Below are positions 9,410-17,842 of a DNA stretch of 64,000 nt, piece after piece; position 1 is the first letter of the stretch, and each line of letters begins with the position of its first letter. Origin of the DNA: Caldicellulosiruptor obsidiansis OB47. GTDB taxonomy: Bacteria; Bacillota; Thermoanaerobacteria; Caldicellulosiruptorales; Caldicellulosiruptoraceae. Made by a program: the position numbers and the translations under genes. Location of the stretch: positions 186,001-250,000 of the forward strand of contig NC_014392.1 of assembly GCF_000145215.1 (NCBI RefSeq), given 5' to 3'. The notes below the pieces were generated by a model. That model saw only the letters and a program-made list of their open reading frames with translations. It was not told the DNA's origin and ran no database searches.

Positions 9410-11084
9410 TAATAATTTTTTGGCTATAAAGATTTTAGAGATGTTCTCTGGCATGATTCGAAAATGGGGAATAAATTTTGATGTTGCAAAGACAATTCTT
9501 GTGTATAAATTCTTAATGTCAAAAAGAACTCTGCCGAGTTTTTCAAGAGCCTCTCAAATTGATAGGGTAACAAGAGTTTTTGTAGTTCTTATAGAACTAA
9601 TTTTAGGTGTCATCCCGGCTATGTTTCTGCTTATTGATGCACCAATATTTATTAAATTTTCACTTAATATAGCTGTTTTAATGTTTCTCCTTGTTAGTAC
9701 AATTATTTCTGACATTTCATGGTTTATATTGGACATAGCTGAAAAGAACATCATTTTATCAAAACCTGTAGATGATAAAACATACTCATTTGCTAAAAAT
9801 TATTTTATTGTAGTTATGATTTTTTCAAAGACAATCCGAACCTTTATTCCATCTTTGATTTTAGTTTTATTCAAATACAATGTAGCTTTTTTCATTGTGC
9901 TTGTATTAATTTATTTTCTCCTGGTAATCTTTTCTTACTGCATCTGCCACTTACTTTATGCAGGTATTTTGGTTTATTTTGATGGTGAAAAGCTAAAGGA
10001 TATAATTGTTAGTTTTCAGATAGTTTTTATGATTGTAGCAACTGCAGCTTATCAGCTTACTGGAAGAATAGTGCAGATAATCGGCAGCGTACACTTTGGA
10101 AAAGTTCAATATTTCTGGGTATATCTACTTCCTTCTTCGTGGTTTGCGGCTGTGTTTGAGGTTTTGTTTGGTAAAGGCAAGAATTTAGTATATGTTGCGT
10201 TGAGTATATTTTCGCTTATCATTACATTAGCAGTTTTGCTGCTTCAAATTTTTTACACAGGCAAGATTTTGGAAAAGAATCTTGTAAAACTCAACAGTGG
10301 GGAAGCAGAGGTAAAACCAAAAATTTACAAAGTGGGATTTTTGTCAAATCTTTTTTTGAGAAATGGTATTCAGAGAGCTTCGTATATCTTTGCAAAAGCA
10401 CAACTTAAAAGAGACAGGACATTGAAAAGCATTATTTACCCTACTATTGCAACATTTTTGGTAGTTGTTATTGCACCGGCTATTCAGTTTATTTTCAATA
10501 AGTCTGATCATCAAAAGTCTTTTAACATTCAATTTTTCTTCTTGTATTCAATGTATGCTTTCATAATAGGCGTTATCAGTACCCTGCCAGCTATTCAAAT
10601 TACAAGTAACAAGAATGCTTCATGGATTTACAATGCTATGCCCATTGAAAATCCATTTGATATAAAAAAAGGTGCATATTTAGCTTTTGTTTTCACAATT
10701 GTTGTTAGATTATTTATTTTGCTATCGTTTGGCATGTTCATATTTTTGAGAAATTCTTTGATAGACTATTTAATAATATTCTTTGTTCTCATATTTTTCT
10801 CAACTTTAATGTTTCCACTTGCAACTGCCCAAATGCCATTTTCACTCGATATCAAAGAAAGAGGAACAGGGAAAAAAGGCTCAGGTTTGACTTATTTGAT
10901 GTATATGGCAATTGGTATAGGGTTAGGATTTGTTCACGGCTTGTTGCCGAAAGAATCCAAACCTATTTTTTTGGCGGGATTAATCGTGCTTGATACAATT
11001 TTGTGGATTTTAATGTTTGAAATGTCAGGTCTTTTCAAAAGCATAGATAATTCGGTGGCTAAACAAACATACAAAAGATTATAG
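9402..11084 (+). CDS. ABC exporter permease subunit
   Basis: 560 residues with at least ten hydrophobic segments, arranged in clusters around residues 60-110, 130-240, 270-300, 350-420 and 440-550. The start overlaps the ATPase gene by 8 bases. Its size and layout fit the large single-chain permeases paired with NatA-like ATPases (putative ABC exporter family). The substrate cannot be deduced. The CPBP protease gene follows after 16 bases and may belong to the same operon. Confidence 0.8.
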   Translation: MSNNNFLAIKILEMFSGMIRKWGINFDVAKTILVYKFLMSKRTLPSFSRASQIDRVTRVFVVLIELILGVIPAMFLLIDAPIFIKFSLNIAVLMFLLVSTIISDISWFILDIAEKNIILSKPVDDKTYSFAKNYFIVVMIFSKTIRTFIPSLILVLFKYNVAFFIVLVLIYFLLVIFSYCICHLLYAGILVYFDGEKLKDIIVSFQIVFMIVATAAYQLTGRIVQIIGSVHFGKVQYFWVYLLPSSWFAAVFEVLFGKGKNLVYVALSIFSLIITLAVLLLQIFYTGKILEKNLVKLNSGEAEVKPKIYKVGFLSNLFLRNGIQRASYIFAKAQLKRDRTLKSIIYPTIATFLVVVIAPAIQFIFNKSDHQKSFNIQFFFLYSMYAFIIGVISTLPAIQITSNKNASWIYNAMPIENPFDIKKGAYLAFVFTIVVRLFILLSFGMFIFLRNSLIDYLIIFFVLIFFSTLMFPLATAQMPFSLDIKERGTGKKGSGLTYLMYMAIGIGLGFVHGLLPKESKPIFLAGLIVLDTILWILMFEMSGLFKSIDNSVAKQTYKRL

Positions 11085-11100
11085 TTTAAGGGGGCAATAT

Positions 11101-11880
11101 TTGAACATGTTAAAGGCTATGAAAGAGATTTTTAAGTATATCGGCTTATTATTTCTAAGTATGTTGATAGTTTCAGTGGTAGCATTAATTTTTACATCTA
11201 CACCACCAACTGCCCTGCTTTATATGGGGAGTGCTTTTTTGTTTATGGTGTTTGCTTTAATTTCTTTGAAAAGAAAAAAAGTAAATATCTTAGAGCTCTG
11301 TAGTTTTCATAAAATAACAATAAAGGATATTATTTTTTCGGTCTTATTAGCAATATCTTTTTTATTTGTGTATGGTGGAATTTCTGGACTTACAGGAATA
11401 GATAATTTAATTCCTGACGGAAATGATTATTACAATAAATATCAAAAAATGAAAAATAACGGAATAATTTCAATGAGCATATCAATTGCATTAGTAGCTC
11501 CATTTTTTGAAGAATTCATATTCAGAGGATTGATTTTTGGGGTAATGCAAAAAAGCAGATTAAATATTTTTGTAGCGATTGTTGTTCAAGCATTGCTGTT
11601 TGGTTTAATTCATTTAAATTTATATCAAGGTATATTTGCATTTTTCATTGGAATTTTTTTAGCACTTGCATTATATTGGACAGGTTCAATTTGGAGTTCA
11701 ATTGTGATGCATTTTACAGTTAATTCTCTTGCTGTTATTGTAATTTTGTTTTCTGATTCGGTCTATTTAAATGAAAAGGTTCCCCAAAAGGACTTCATTT
11801 TGCCTTTAATAATTGGAGTTGTTTTGATGTACATAGCAATTAAACATTTTCTTTCTATTAAAATCAGGGCCTCAAGATAA
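11101..11880 (+). CDS. CPBP-family intramembrane metalloprotease
   Basis: 259 residues with about eight membrane segments. The diagnostic motifs are present: EEFIFRGLIFG (motif 1, EExxxR), a later HLNLYQG histidine, and HFTVNS. This is the Abi/CAAX-protease fold, which in bacteria cleaves membrane substrates, sometimes for bacteriocin self-immunity. TTG at 11101 is 6 bases from AAGGGGG; an ATG at 11107 is the alternative. Its position after an ABC exporter suggests peptide processing or immunity (inference). Confidence 0.85.
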   Translation: MNMLKAMKEIFKYIGLLFLSMLIVSVVALIFTSTPPTALLYMGSAFLFMVFALISLKRKKVNILELCSFHKITIKDIIFSVLLAISFLFVYGGISGLTGIDNLIPDGNDYYNKYQKMKNNGIISMSISIALVAPFFEEFIFRGLIFGVMQKSRLNIFVAIVVQALLFGLIHLNLYQGIFAFFIGIFLALALYWTGSIWSSIVMHFTVNSLAVIVILFSDSVYLNEKVPQKDFILPLIIGVVLMYIAIKHFLSIKIRASR

Positions 11881-11905
11881 TTTAAGGTGGAAATAAGATA
11901 TACTT

Positions 11906-12241
11906 TTAATAAAATAAATGCTGCAATAAACGTCCAATTAGAGAGTTTTTTTCGAAATCCAAAGGGGGAATATGAGGAAAGAAAAATATCATTCGGATTA
12001 TCCAAACAAAAAGAAAGAGTCTAATGATTGTTTTGAGTGCTTTATTTTTCCAGACATCAAAAATTTGTTTGGATTTTCTAACTTTGAAAATAATATATAT
12101 TACAGGATATAAAATTACTACCACGCACAACGGGTGGTAGTAAAATGCAGCCAACAAATTTCCTTTTAACACAGCTAATAAAGCTCTTGTCATACCACAG
12201 CCGGGGCAAGGAATTCCCCATATACTTCGAAATAGACACAT
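11906..12241 (-). CDS. DUF2752 family small membrane protein
   Basis: 111 residues when started at the ATG at 12241, chosen because AAGGAG sits 8 bases upstream and includes the end of the preceding gene; a longer frame back to 12307 would overlap that gene by 62 bases. The diagnostic DUF2752 motif CPGCGMTRA appears near residue 13, followed by two or three hydrophobic helices. Function unknown. The 4-base gap indicates coupled translation with the DUF4234 gene. Confidence 0.85.
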   Translation of the reverse strand: MCLFRSIWGIPCPGCGMTRALLAVLKGNLLAAFYYHPLCVVVILYPVIYIIFKVRKSKQIFDVWKNKALKTIIRLFLFVWIIRMIFFFPHIPPLDFEKNSLIGRLLQHLFY

Positions 12242-12245
12242 TTGT

Positions 12246-12650
12246 TTACTCCTTGTTTTTTGAAGTATCAGTTGTTGAAATAACTGAGTCATTTTTAGAG
12301 CTTTCAAATTCCCACACTTTATTCAGGCTTGCTTGGAGAATCATAGAGCTTATAATTCCAAGACCAAGGATGCTAAGAATAAGGTTTATAACAGCATTAT
12401 CTTCTGGAGGCAGACCAGCTTTTTGCTGACATTCAACGGCAATTTTGCTATATTTGTAAATCCAATAAAACCAATAAAGACCACATGTGATTATACAAAG
12501 TAAAAGTTCGAGGCCTGGGCTTAGAGTTTGTTTTCCCGAATATTCCTGAGTCTCCTTTGAAGTTGCATAAATCCAGTATAACCAATAAATACCTAATGTA
12601 ATGATTGAGAATATTAACAGTCCCACAACAGATCTTTTTTTACCAGGCAT
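12246..12650 (-). CDS. DUF4234-like membrane protein
   Basis: 134 residues. Two repeats of a GIYWLYWIY / GLYWFYWIYK pattern, each ending a hydrophobic helix, are typical of the DUF4234 family, and a third helix follows (INLILSILGLGIISSMIL). The start is supported by AAAAGGAGG just upstream. First gene of a two-gene unit with the DUF2752 gene. Two Spo0A-box-like sites lie upstream, suggesting stationary-phase control (inference). No biochemical role is known. Confidence 0.8.
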   Translation of the reverse strand: MPGKKRSVVGLLIFSIITLGIYWLYWIYATSKETQEYSGKQTLSPGLELLLCIITCGLYWFYWIYKYSKIAVECQQKAGLPPEDNAVINLILSILGLGIISSMILQASLNKVWEFESSKNDSVISTTDTSKNKE

Positions 12651-12689
12651 AAAACTCCTCCTTTTAATTACGTATGTACTTGTAAAAAA

Positions 12690-12733
12690 ATTATAACATT
12701 TTTTCTTGTCGAAAAATTGAAAAATATGTCGAA
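12690..12733 (-). promoter_or_regulatory. Promoter with two Spo0A-box-like sites
   Basis: On the minus strand a perfect TATAAT (plus coordinates 12690-12695) has only a weak -35. Two exact TTCGACA heptamers, the 0A-box consensus known from Bacillus, lie at 12707-12713 and 12727-12733, on the same face about 20 bases apart. They overlap and flank the -35 region, as in Spo0A-activated promoters. Inference from motif only. Confidence 0.45.
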
Positions 12734-12764
12734 CTTTAAGATTTGGTGGAGAATAAAATAAAAT

Positions 12765-12808
12765 GGAGCTGCTTTTTGAAAAAGTTTTAGCAGCTCCTTT
12801 AGTTTTTT
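12765..12808. terminator. Bidirectional terminator hairpin
   Basis: GGAGCTGC at 12765-12772 pairs with GCAGCTCC at 12790-12797. T-rich tracts flank both sides. It lies just past the stop of the minus-strand secreted-protein gene. Confidence 0.7.
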
Positions 12809-12828
12809 AAGAATTTATAAAAACTACA

Positions 12829-13998
12829 CTACATTTTTGTTCCTACCATTGGCAATCCTAATTTTTTGAGTATATTTTCTAAGTTTTTCTGCATGATTTC
12901 GAAGTCTTTTTCGGTCAACTTTGTCATATCAGCACCGTTTGATATATCAATTTTTTGAACTTTAATATTTGCATTCAGAGAATTAATAACACCTTTTATA
13001 TCAATCATTATTTTAAAATCATTAGAGTCTTTTAGATAAAAATATAGCCTTTCACCTTTTAAATTATTCTTATCATCTATCATCATTCTGTACTGAAGAG
13101 TAAAAGGTGGTATCTGCGGCTTTAACTCGTCAATAGAGTAAACAGCTTCATTAATAGTTTGAGTATAATTTTGGTTGATAAGCCCCATTACTTCATTTAC
13201 ATCTAAATCAGGGATATTTAGTTCTTCTTGACTTTGCATATTTGACTGAAGGCTTGCTTTATAATCTTCAAGTATTAGCTTTGTAAGTTGAAGTATAAAT
13301 TCTTTTGTCTTAGCATCATTAGCTGCTTTTGTTAAAATAGTCTTTAAAATTTCTATACTTGAATTTTTATTAAATTCAAAAATAATTTCATCACAGCTTT
13401 GTTTTTTCCCGTTGCTAAAGACAACATCCACCTTTTTGTCAGAAAACTTAGCAGCAGCTGTGAGTTGAGGCATCAAAACTGGAGCATAACTTGCTACTAA
13501 ATCCTGTAGCTGTTTATTAGCTTTTATATCAAACAACTTAGTATATTTTTCAACATCAATTTTGACAGGCATATTTTTGTAAGCATCACTGAGTTTTACA
13601 TACAGTGGTTTCGAATAGATTTGTGGAAAGTTATAAACAGCTAATTCTTTATTTGCATAAATAGAACCCGTTATAATTTGTTTATTATTATAATAAAAAC
13701 TTAGAGTCATATTAGCTTCTTGTTTAACAATATCTGATACAACTCTTGTTTTTATATACATTTTTTTCAAAAATTCTTCCAATATTTTATCTTCTTCCTT
13801 TGCATTCTTGCCAAGGGAAAACCTAAGATCAATTCTTATCTCTTCATCGACTGTTTTTGCATTTTGTGCCTGCAGATATGCACTTCCTGCTTTAATTAGC
13901 AGCCCAGAATTTGTTTGCGAATATGCAACACTGGAGATCACAAAGCTCAAAATAACAACAAATACAAAAAACAACTTTACTGATCTTTTTAGTTTCAA
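12829..13998 (-). CDS. Secreted protein of unknown function
   Basis: 389 residues beginning with a clear signal peptide (MKLKRS then a hydrophobic run ending SSVAYSQ). The mature part is mixed alpha/beta with no cysteines that I can use. It has a long acidic middle (around residues 255-275) and repeated references to a beta-rich N-half. No lipobox is visible. It reads like an extracytoplasmic substrate- or lipid-binding protein, but I recognise no family. Flanked by its own terminator and a 270-base spacer, so probably monocistronic. The spacer 13999-14269 holds nothing else I can identify except a hairpin. Confidence 0.7.
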   Translation of the reverse strand: MKLKRSVKLFFVFVVILSFVISSVAYSQTNSGLLIKAGSAYLQAQNAKTVDEEIRIDLRFSLGKNAKEEDKILEEFLKKMYIKTRVVSDIVKQEANMTLSFYYNNKQIITGSIYANKELAVYNFPQIYSKPLYVKLSDAYKNMPVKIDVEKYTKLFDIKANKQLQDLVASYAPVLMPQLTAAAKFSDKKVDVVFSNGKKQSCDEIIFEFNKNSSIEILKTILTKAANDAKTKEFILQLTKLILEDYKASLQSNMQSQEELNIPDLDVNEVMGLINQNYTQTINEAVYSIDELKPQIPPFTLQYRMMIDDKNNLKGERLYFYLKDSNDFKIMIDIKGVINSLNANIKVQKIDISNGADMTKLTEKDFEIMQKNLENILKKLGLPMVGTKM

Positions 13999-14206
13999 AA
14001 AAATTACCTCCTCAAGTATTCTTTGAAATTAATATATGCTAAGTATATCCAAAAAATCTTTTGCTGTCAATAATTTTTTTAAATAACAGATTAATACGAC
14101 AGAATAAAAAAATGATTTGAAATCTTTCTTACAAGAAGATGAGGTGCTCAAGATTTTAAAATGTGTTATTGGCAAATGGCGAAGTATCTGGCTCTAAAAA
14201 TTTAGA

Positions 14207-14270
14207 GGCTGCCACATGTTGCCAAAGATGCACTCTCTTCTTAAAACAAATGGCAGCCCTTTTTAATTTT
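14207..14270. terminator. Inverted repeat downstream of rubrerythrin
   Basis: GGCTGCCA (14207-14214) pairs with TGGCAGCC (14251-14258), with a T-rich tract on the plus side and a weaker one on the minus side. It immediately follows the rubrerythrin stop and is the likely end of the perR-rbr transcript. Confidence 0.5.
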
Positions 14271-14806
14271 TAATAATTCTCAGCTCTTATTTCAAAGAAC
14301 GACTGTGGATGTTTGCAGGTTGGACATACCTTTGGAGCTTCTTTGCCAACATGAACATAGCCACAGTTTCTGCACTTCCAAACAACAACATCGTCTTTTA
14401 CAAATACCTTGCCGTTTTCAACGTTTTCAAGAAGTTTTCTATATCTTTCTTCATGTTTTTCCTCAACCTTTGCGACAAACTCAAAAGCAATAGCTATCTC
14501 TTCAAATCCTTCTTCTCTTGCAACCCTTGCAAACTCTTTGTACATCTCAGACCATTCGTAATGTTCGCCTTCTGCAGCAGCTTTTAAGTTTTCTTGAGTA
14601 TTACCAATTCCGTTTAAGAACTTGAAAAATAGCTTTGCATGTTCTTTTTCATTCTCAGCTGTCTCCTCAAAGATTGCTGCAATCTGCTCATACCCTTCTT
14701 TTCTTGCCTGGGATGCAAAATAGGTGTATTTGTTTCTTGCCTGAGATTCACCAGCAAACGCCGCCCACAAGTTCTTTTCTGTCTGTGTTCCTTTCAAATC
14801 CTTCAT
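14270..14806 (-). CDS. rbr: Rubrerythrin
   Basis: 178 residues, the usual rubrerythrin length. The ferritin-like four-helix domain shows [25 protein letters not shown] and [12 protein letters not shown], which supply the di-iron glutamates and histidine. The C-terminal rubredoxin-like domain has CRNCGY and CPTCKHPQ (two CxxC). It is an NADH-linked hydrogen-peroxide reductase of strict anaerobes, acting in the cytoplasm. It follows the PerR-type gene by 23 bases on the same strand, so the pair forms a peroxide-stress operon controlled from the promoter at 15301-15331. Confidence 0.95.
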   Translation of the reverse strand: MKDLKGTQTEKNLWAAFAGESQARNKYTYFASQARKEGYEQIAAIFEETAENEKEHAKLFFKFLNGIGNTQENLKAAAEGEHYEWSEMYKEFARVAREEGFEEIAIAFEFVAKVEEKHEERYRKLLENVENGKVFVKDDVVVWKCRNCGYVHVGKEAPKVCPTCKHPQSFFEIRAENY

Positions 14807-14829
14807 CTTAAAATCAACCTCCCATAAAC

Positions 14830-15252
14830 TTAAGATAGATTTTTATTTTTACAATAAGGGCATACACCCTTATAGTAGACGTAAATTTCCTCAACATCAA
14901 AGCTTGGGTCTAAGGAAGACTCAATTGAATCTTTTTCAACTAAAAAGTCATAAATCTTTCCGCATACCTTACACTGAAAATGTCCGTGAACAGATGTGTC
15001 AGCATCAAACCTTGCTATATTTTCTTCAATTGTTATCATCTGTGCAAGCCCTTTTTCAACAAAAAGGCTTAAAGTGTTGTACACCGACGTTTTAGAAAGT
15101 GTTGGAATTTCCTTTAAAAGAGTACTGTACACTTCTTCTGCCGTGGGGTGGGTTTTGTGCTTTGTCAAGTACTCATAGATTTTCAGCCTTATTAAAGATG
15201 GTTTTATTCCTTTTTTCTCAAGCTGATCTTTTAAAAGTTTTAGATCATTAAT
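14830..15252 (-). CDS. perR: PerR/Fur-family peroxide-stress repressor (apparent ATT start)
   Basis: The frame contains the Fur-family winged helix ([24 protein letters not shown]), the regulatory-metal region [11 protein letters not shown], and a C-terminal CPYCKNK, giving the structural-zinc CxxC pairs. A start at TTG 15168 would delete the first helix. The frame continues upstream as [20 protein letters not shown], the normal N-terminus, with no ATG/GTG/TTG. An ATT at 15250-15252 lies 8 bases from AGGGGG and gives 140 residues, the family norm. I therefore propose ATT initiation. It represses itself and rubrerythrin (inference). Confidence 0.85.
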   Translation of the reverse strand: MNDLKLLKDQLEKKGIKPSLIRLKIYEYLTKHKTHPTAEEVYSTLLKEIPTLSKTSVYNTLSLFVEKGLAQMITIEENIARFDADTSVHGHFQCKVCGKIYDFLVEKDSIESSLDPSFDVEEIYVYYKGVCPYCKNKNLS

Positions 15253-15300
15253 CTTGGTCGCCCCCTGTGAACTTATTTTAGTATTGAACTAATTACAATT

Positions 15301-15331
15301 TTATTATAATTACAACTTTTAATTTTGTCAA
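15301..15331 (-). promoter_or_regulatory. Consensus promoter overlapped by a PerR box
   Basis: On the minus strand TTGACA (15326-15331), 17 bases, then TATAAT (15303-15308): a perfect sigma-A promoter. TTGTAATTATAATAA (15301-15315) covers the -10 and matches the Bacillus PerR box TTATAATNATTATAA at 12 of 14 defined positions. This implies peroxide-inducible autoregulation of perR-rbr. Confidence 0.8.
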
Positions 15332-15361
15332 TAAGAATTTTGAAAATTACTTTTTAAAAAC

Positions 15362-15399
15362 AAAAGGGCTGTTTTTGCAATCTATTTACAGCCCTTTTT
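15362..15399. terminator. Intrinsic terminator (bidirectional)
   Basis: AAAAGGGCTGT (15362-15372) pairs with ACAGCCCTTTT (15388-15398), with A- and T-runs on both flanks. It ends the minus-strand GH13 gene just 7 bases after its stop. Confidence 0.85.
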
Positions 15400-15405
15400 A
15401 CTTTC

Positions 15406-17082
15406 TCATATTTTATATACCCTCGATTCACATGGTTTTAAAACAATTTTTTGTTGAATATCATCTTCAACCTCATAATTGCTGATTAAAAGCTCAGGCT
15501 TATTAAAGAATATTTCTTTTGGTGCGCAAAATTCCACTTCTTCTTCCGAAAAGTTCATAACAACAAGAAGTTTTTCATTTCCATAGCTTCTTGTATAGGC
15601 AAAGATTTTTTCATCATTTTCATAAAGCATCTGAATATCACCATATACAACTGCCGGATGTGTTTTTCTTAGCTGGATAAGTTTTTTGTAGTAGTAAAAG
15701 ATAGAATCTTTGTCAGCAAGAGCTTTCTTTACATTTATTTCTTTGTAATTTGGATTTACCTTTATCCACGGCTTTCCTGTTGTAAACCCCGCGTTTTCTG
15801 AGTCGTCCCATTGCATTGGAGTTCTTGCATGGTCTCTGCTTCTTTTGTTCAGGATTTCTAAAATGCTATCATCTGATATGCCTTTTTCCTTCATTTCACG
15901 GTAAAAGTTAAGTGTTTCAATGTCTCTGAACTCATCAATACTTTTAAACTTGCAGTTTGTCATGCCAATCTCTTCGCCTTGGTAGATATAAGGAGTTCCC
16001 TGCCATGTGTGAAGCAAAGTCGCCAAAAGCTTAGCAGACTCAACCCTGTATTCTTTATCATTGCCAAAACGTGAGACCATCCTTGGCTGGTCATGGTTGT
16101 TAAGGTAAAGCGAATTCCAGCCCTTGTCTTTCAATGCCAAATACCACTTGTACATTATTTTTTTCAAATCAGTTAATTTCCAGCATTTTACATTCCATTT
16201 GCTGCCTTCACAGTCCATGTCCATATGTTCAAAATGAAAGAGCATATTAAGCTCATTTCTGTCATACTCCACATACAGCTTTGCAATCTCAGGAGTTACA
16301 AATGGAGTCTCACCTACTGTCATGATGTCGTATTTGCTCAGGACTTCTCTGTTCATCTCCTGAAGGTATTCATGAACGCGCGGACCATTTGCATAGTATT
16401 TGAAACCAACAAGTCCTCCTTTTTTTTCTCCTTCTCTATCGTCTGGTAGTCCTTCCACCTTGGAGATAAGATTTATCACATCCATTCTAAAACCGTCTAT
16501 ACCCTTGTCAAGCCACCACTTCATCATTTTATAAACTTCCTGACGGACCTGAGGATTGTCCCAGTTCAGGTCTGGTTGCTTTGTTGCAAAAAGATGTAGG
16601 TAGTACTCTCCAGTCTGTGAGTCATACTCCCACGCAGGGCCACCAAAAAAGGATGTCCAGTTGTTAGGAGGTTTACCGTTTTTCCCCGGTCGCCAGAAAT
16701 AAAAGTTTCTGTAAGGACTGTCTTTTGATTTTCTTGACTCCAAAAACCATTTGTGCTCGTCAGATGTATGGTTTACAACAAGGTCCATTACAATTTTAAT
16801 TCCTCTTTTGTGGGCTTCATTCAATAATCTATCAAAATCTTCCATTGTACCAAACTCATCCATGATGTCATAGTAATCGCTGATGTCATAACCATTGTCT
16901 GCGTTTGGAGATTTGTAAATAGGGTTGAGCCAGATAACGTCTACTCCAAGCTCTTGTAGATAATCAAGTTTTTCTATTATTCCTGGCAAATCTCCAATTC
17001 CATCACCGTTTGAGTCATAAAAGCTTCGAGGATAGATTTGATATACAACAGCTTCCTTCCACCACTTTTTGTGCAAGTCCAT
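15406..17082 (-). CDS. GH13 oligo-1,6-glucosidase / alpha-glucosidase
   Basis: 558 residues from the ATG at 17082, chosen for its AAAGGAG site; the open frame extends 29 codons further but without a ribosome site. The GH13 conserved regions are present: MDLVVNHTS, GFRMDVINL (nucleophile Asp201), VGETP (acid/base Glu258) and LNNHDQPR (Asp331). The valine after the nucleophile (DVIN) is the residue that known enzymes of this subfamily use for alpha-1,6 specificity, so isomalto-oligosaccharides are likely substrates. No signal peptide, so it acts in the cytoplasm on imported oligosaccharides. Confidence 0.92.
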   Translation of the reverse strand: MDLHKKWWKEAVVYQIYPRSFYDSNGDGIGDLPGIIEKLDYLQELGVDVIWLNPIYKSPNADNGYDISDYYDIMDEFGTMEDFDRLLNEAHKRGIKIVMDLVVNHTSDEHKWFLESRKSKDSPYRNFYFWRPGKNGKPPNNWTSFFGGPAWEYDSQTGEYYLHLFATKQPDLNWDNPQVRQEVYKMMKWWLDKGIDGFRMDVINLISKVEGLPDDREGEKKGGLVGFKYYANGPRVHEYLQEMNREVLSKYDIMTVGETPFVTPEIAKLYVEYDRNELNMLFHFEHMDMDCEGSKWNVKCWKLTDLKKIMYKWYLALKDKGWNSLYLNNHDQPRMVSRFGNDKEYRVESAKLLATLLHTWQGTPYIYQGEEIGMTNCKFKSIDEFRDIETLNFYREMKEKGISDDSILEILNKRSRDHARTPMQWDDSENAGFTTGKPWIKVNPNYKEINVKKALADKDSIFYYYKKLIQLRKTHPAVVYGDIQMLYENDEKIFAYTRSYGNEKLLVVMNFSEEEVEFCAPKEIFFNKPELLISNYEVEDDIQQKIVLKPCESRVYKI

Positions 17083-17214
17083 CACTTCTCCTTTCAATAA
17101 AATATAGCATATAAATAGTATAACATAAATTTTACAAAAACAGTAGGAATTACTTGCTATACAAAACATTATCAGGACAAAAGATACTAAACTATTCTTT
17201 TGAGGAAAAATAAT

Positions 17215-17841
17215 TTATTTTTTTATCTCATGTTGTCTATCAGTGAGCGAAATATAAAAAGAAGATAGTTTTTCCTTGTTTTTATATATCATTATAATTA
17301 GGTTTAAAAACCACAAAGTCAGAAGATAGACCGAAAAGCTATTCAAATAAAGATATGCTCCCACAATTGTAAAACCGAGTACTACCATAAAAGCATCCTC
17401 TTGTGTTGTGGTAGGGCCACCATGCTTTAGCTTTTTTGCTATTAAAAACAGCAGGGCAAGTACTACCGCATAGAAGAGAGAAACCCTAAAACGAGTTGTA
17501 GCACTCCACACTCCAAATGTAGTAGCAATTGCTTTTCCGCCTCTAAATCTTAAAAAAGGCGAGAATGCATGACCCAAGATTGGTGCAATTGCGCCAGCAA
17601 TTATATACGATTTTGGAAGGTAACCTTTCTCAACAAAGTATACAAGAGGAAAATAACCTTTTAAAAAGTCTAAAGCAACACCTAAAATTCCGATTTTAAA
17701 ACCGACTGCTTGTATCAAATTAAATGCACCGGGATTTCCATCTCCGACAGCTGTTATATCCTTTTTGAATAACTTTCCAAGCCAGTAAGAGAACATAAGA
17801 GATCCGCAGAAAAACTCTAAAAGTACAATAAAAACAAGCAT
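17215..17841 (-). CDS. plsY: PlsY-type glycerol-3-phosphate acyltransferase
   Basis: 208 residues with about five membrane helices. PlsY family motifs are present: GSLMFSYWLGK, a GDGNPGAFN motif, and GHAFSPFLRFRGGKAIATTFG. The enzyme transfers acyl from acyl-phosphate to glycerol-3-phosphate in the membrane. It starts only one base after the stop of the glycosyltransferase gene, so the two are co-translated. This pairing, and the slightly divergent motif 1, raise the possibility that it is a PlsY paralogue that acylates a glycolipid rather than the housekeeping enzyme. Confidence 0.85.
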   Translation of the reverse strand: MLVFIVLLEFFCGSLMFSYWLGKLFKKDITAVGDGNPGAFNLIQAVGFKIGILGVALDFLKGYFPLVYFVEKGYLPKSYIIAGAIAPILGHAFSPFLRFRGGKAIATTFGVWSATTRFRVSLFYAVVLALLFLIAKKLKHGGPTTTQEDAFMVVLGFTIVGAYLYLNSFSVYLLTLWFLNLIIMIYKNKEKLSSFYISLTDRQHEIKK

Positions 17842-17842
17842 T

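Noticed and set aside
12242-12307. Longer start for the DUF2752 protein
   Set aside because: Would overlap the DUF4234 gene by 62 bases; an AAGGAG site places the start at 12241.
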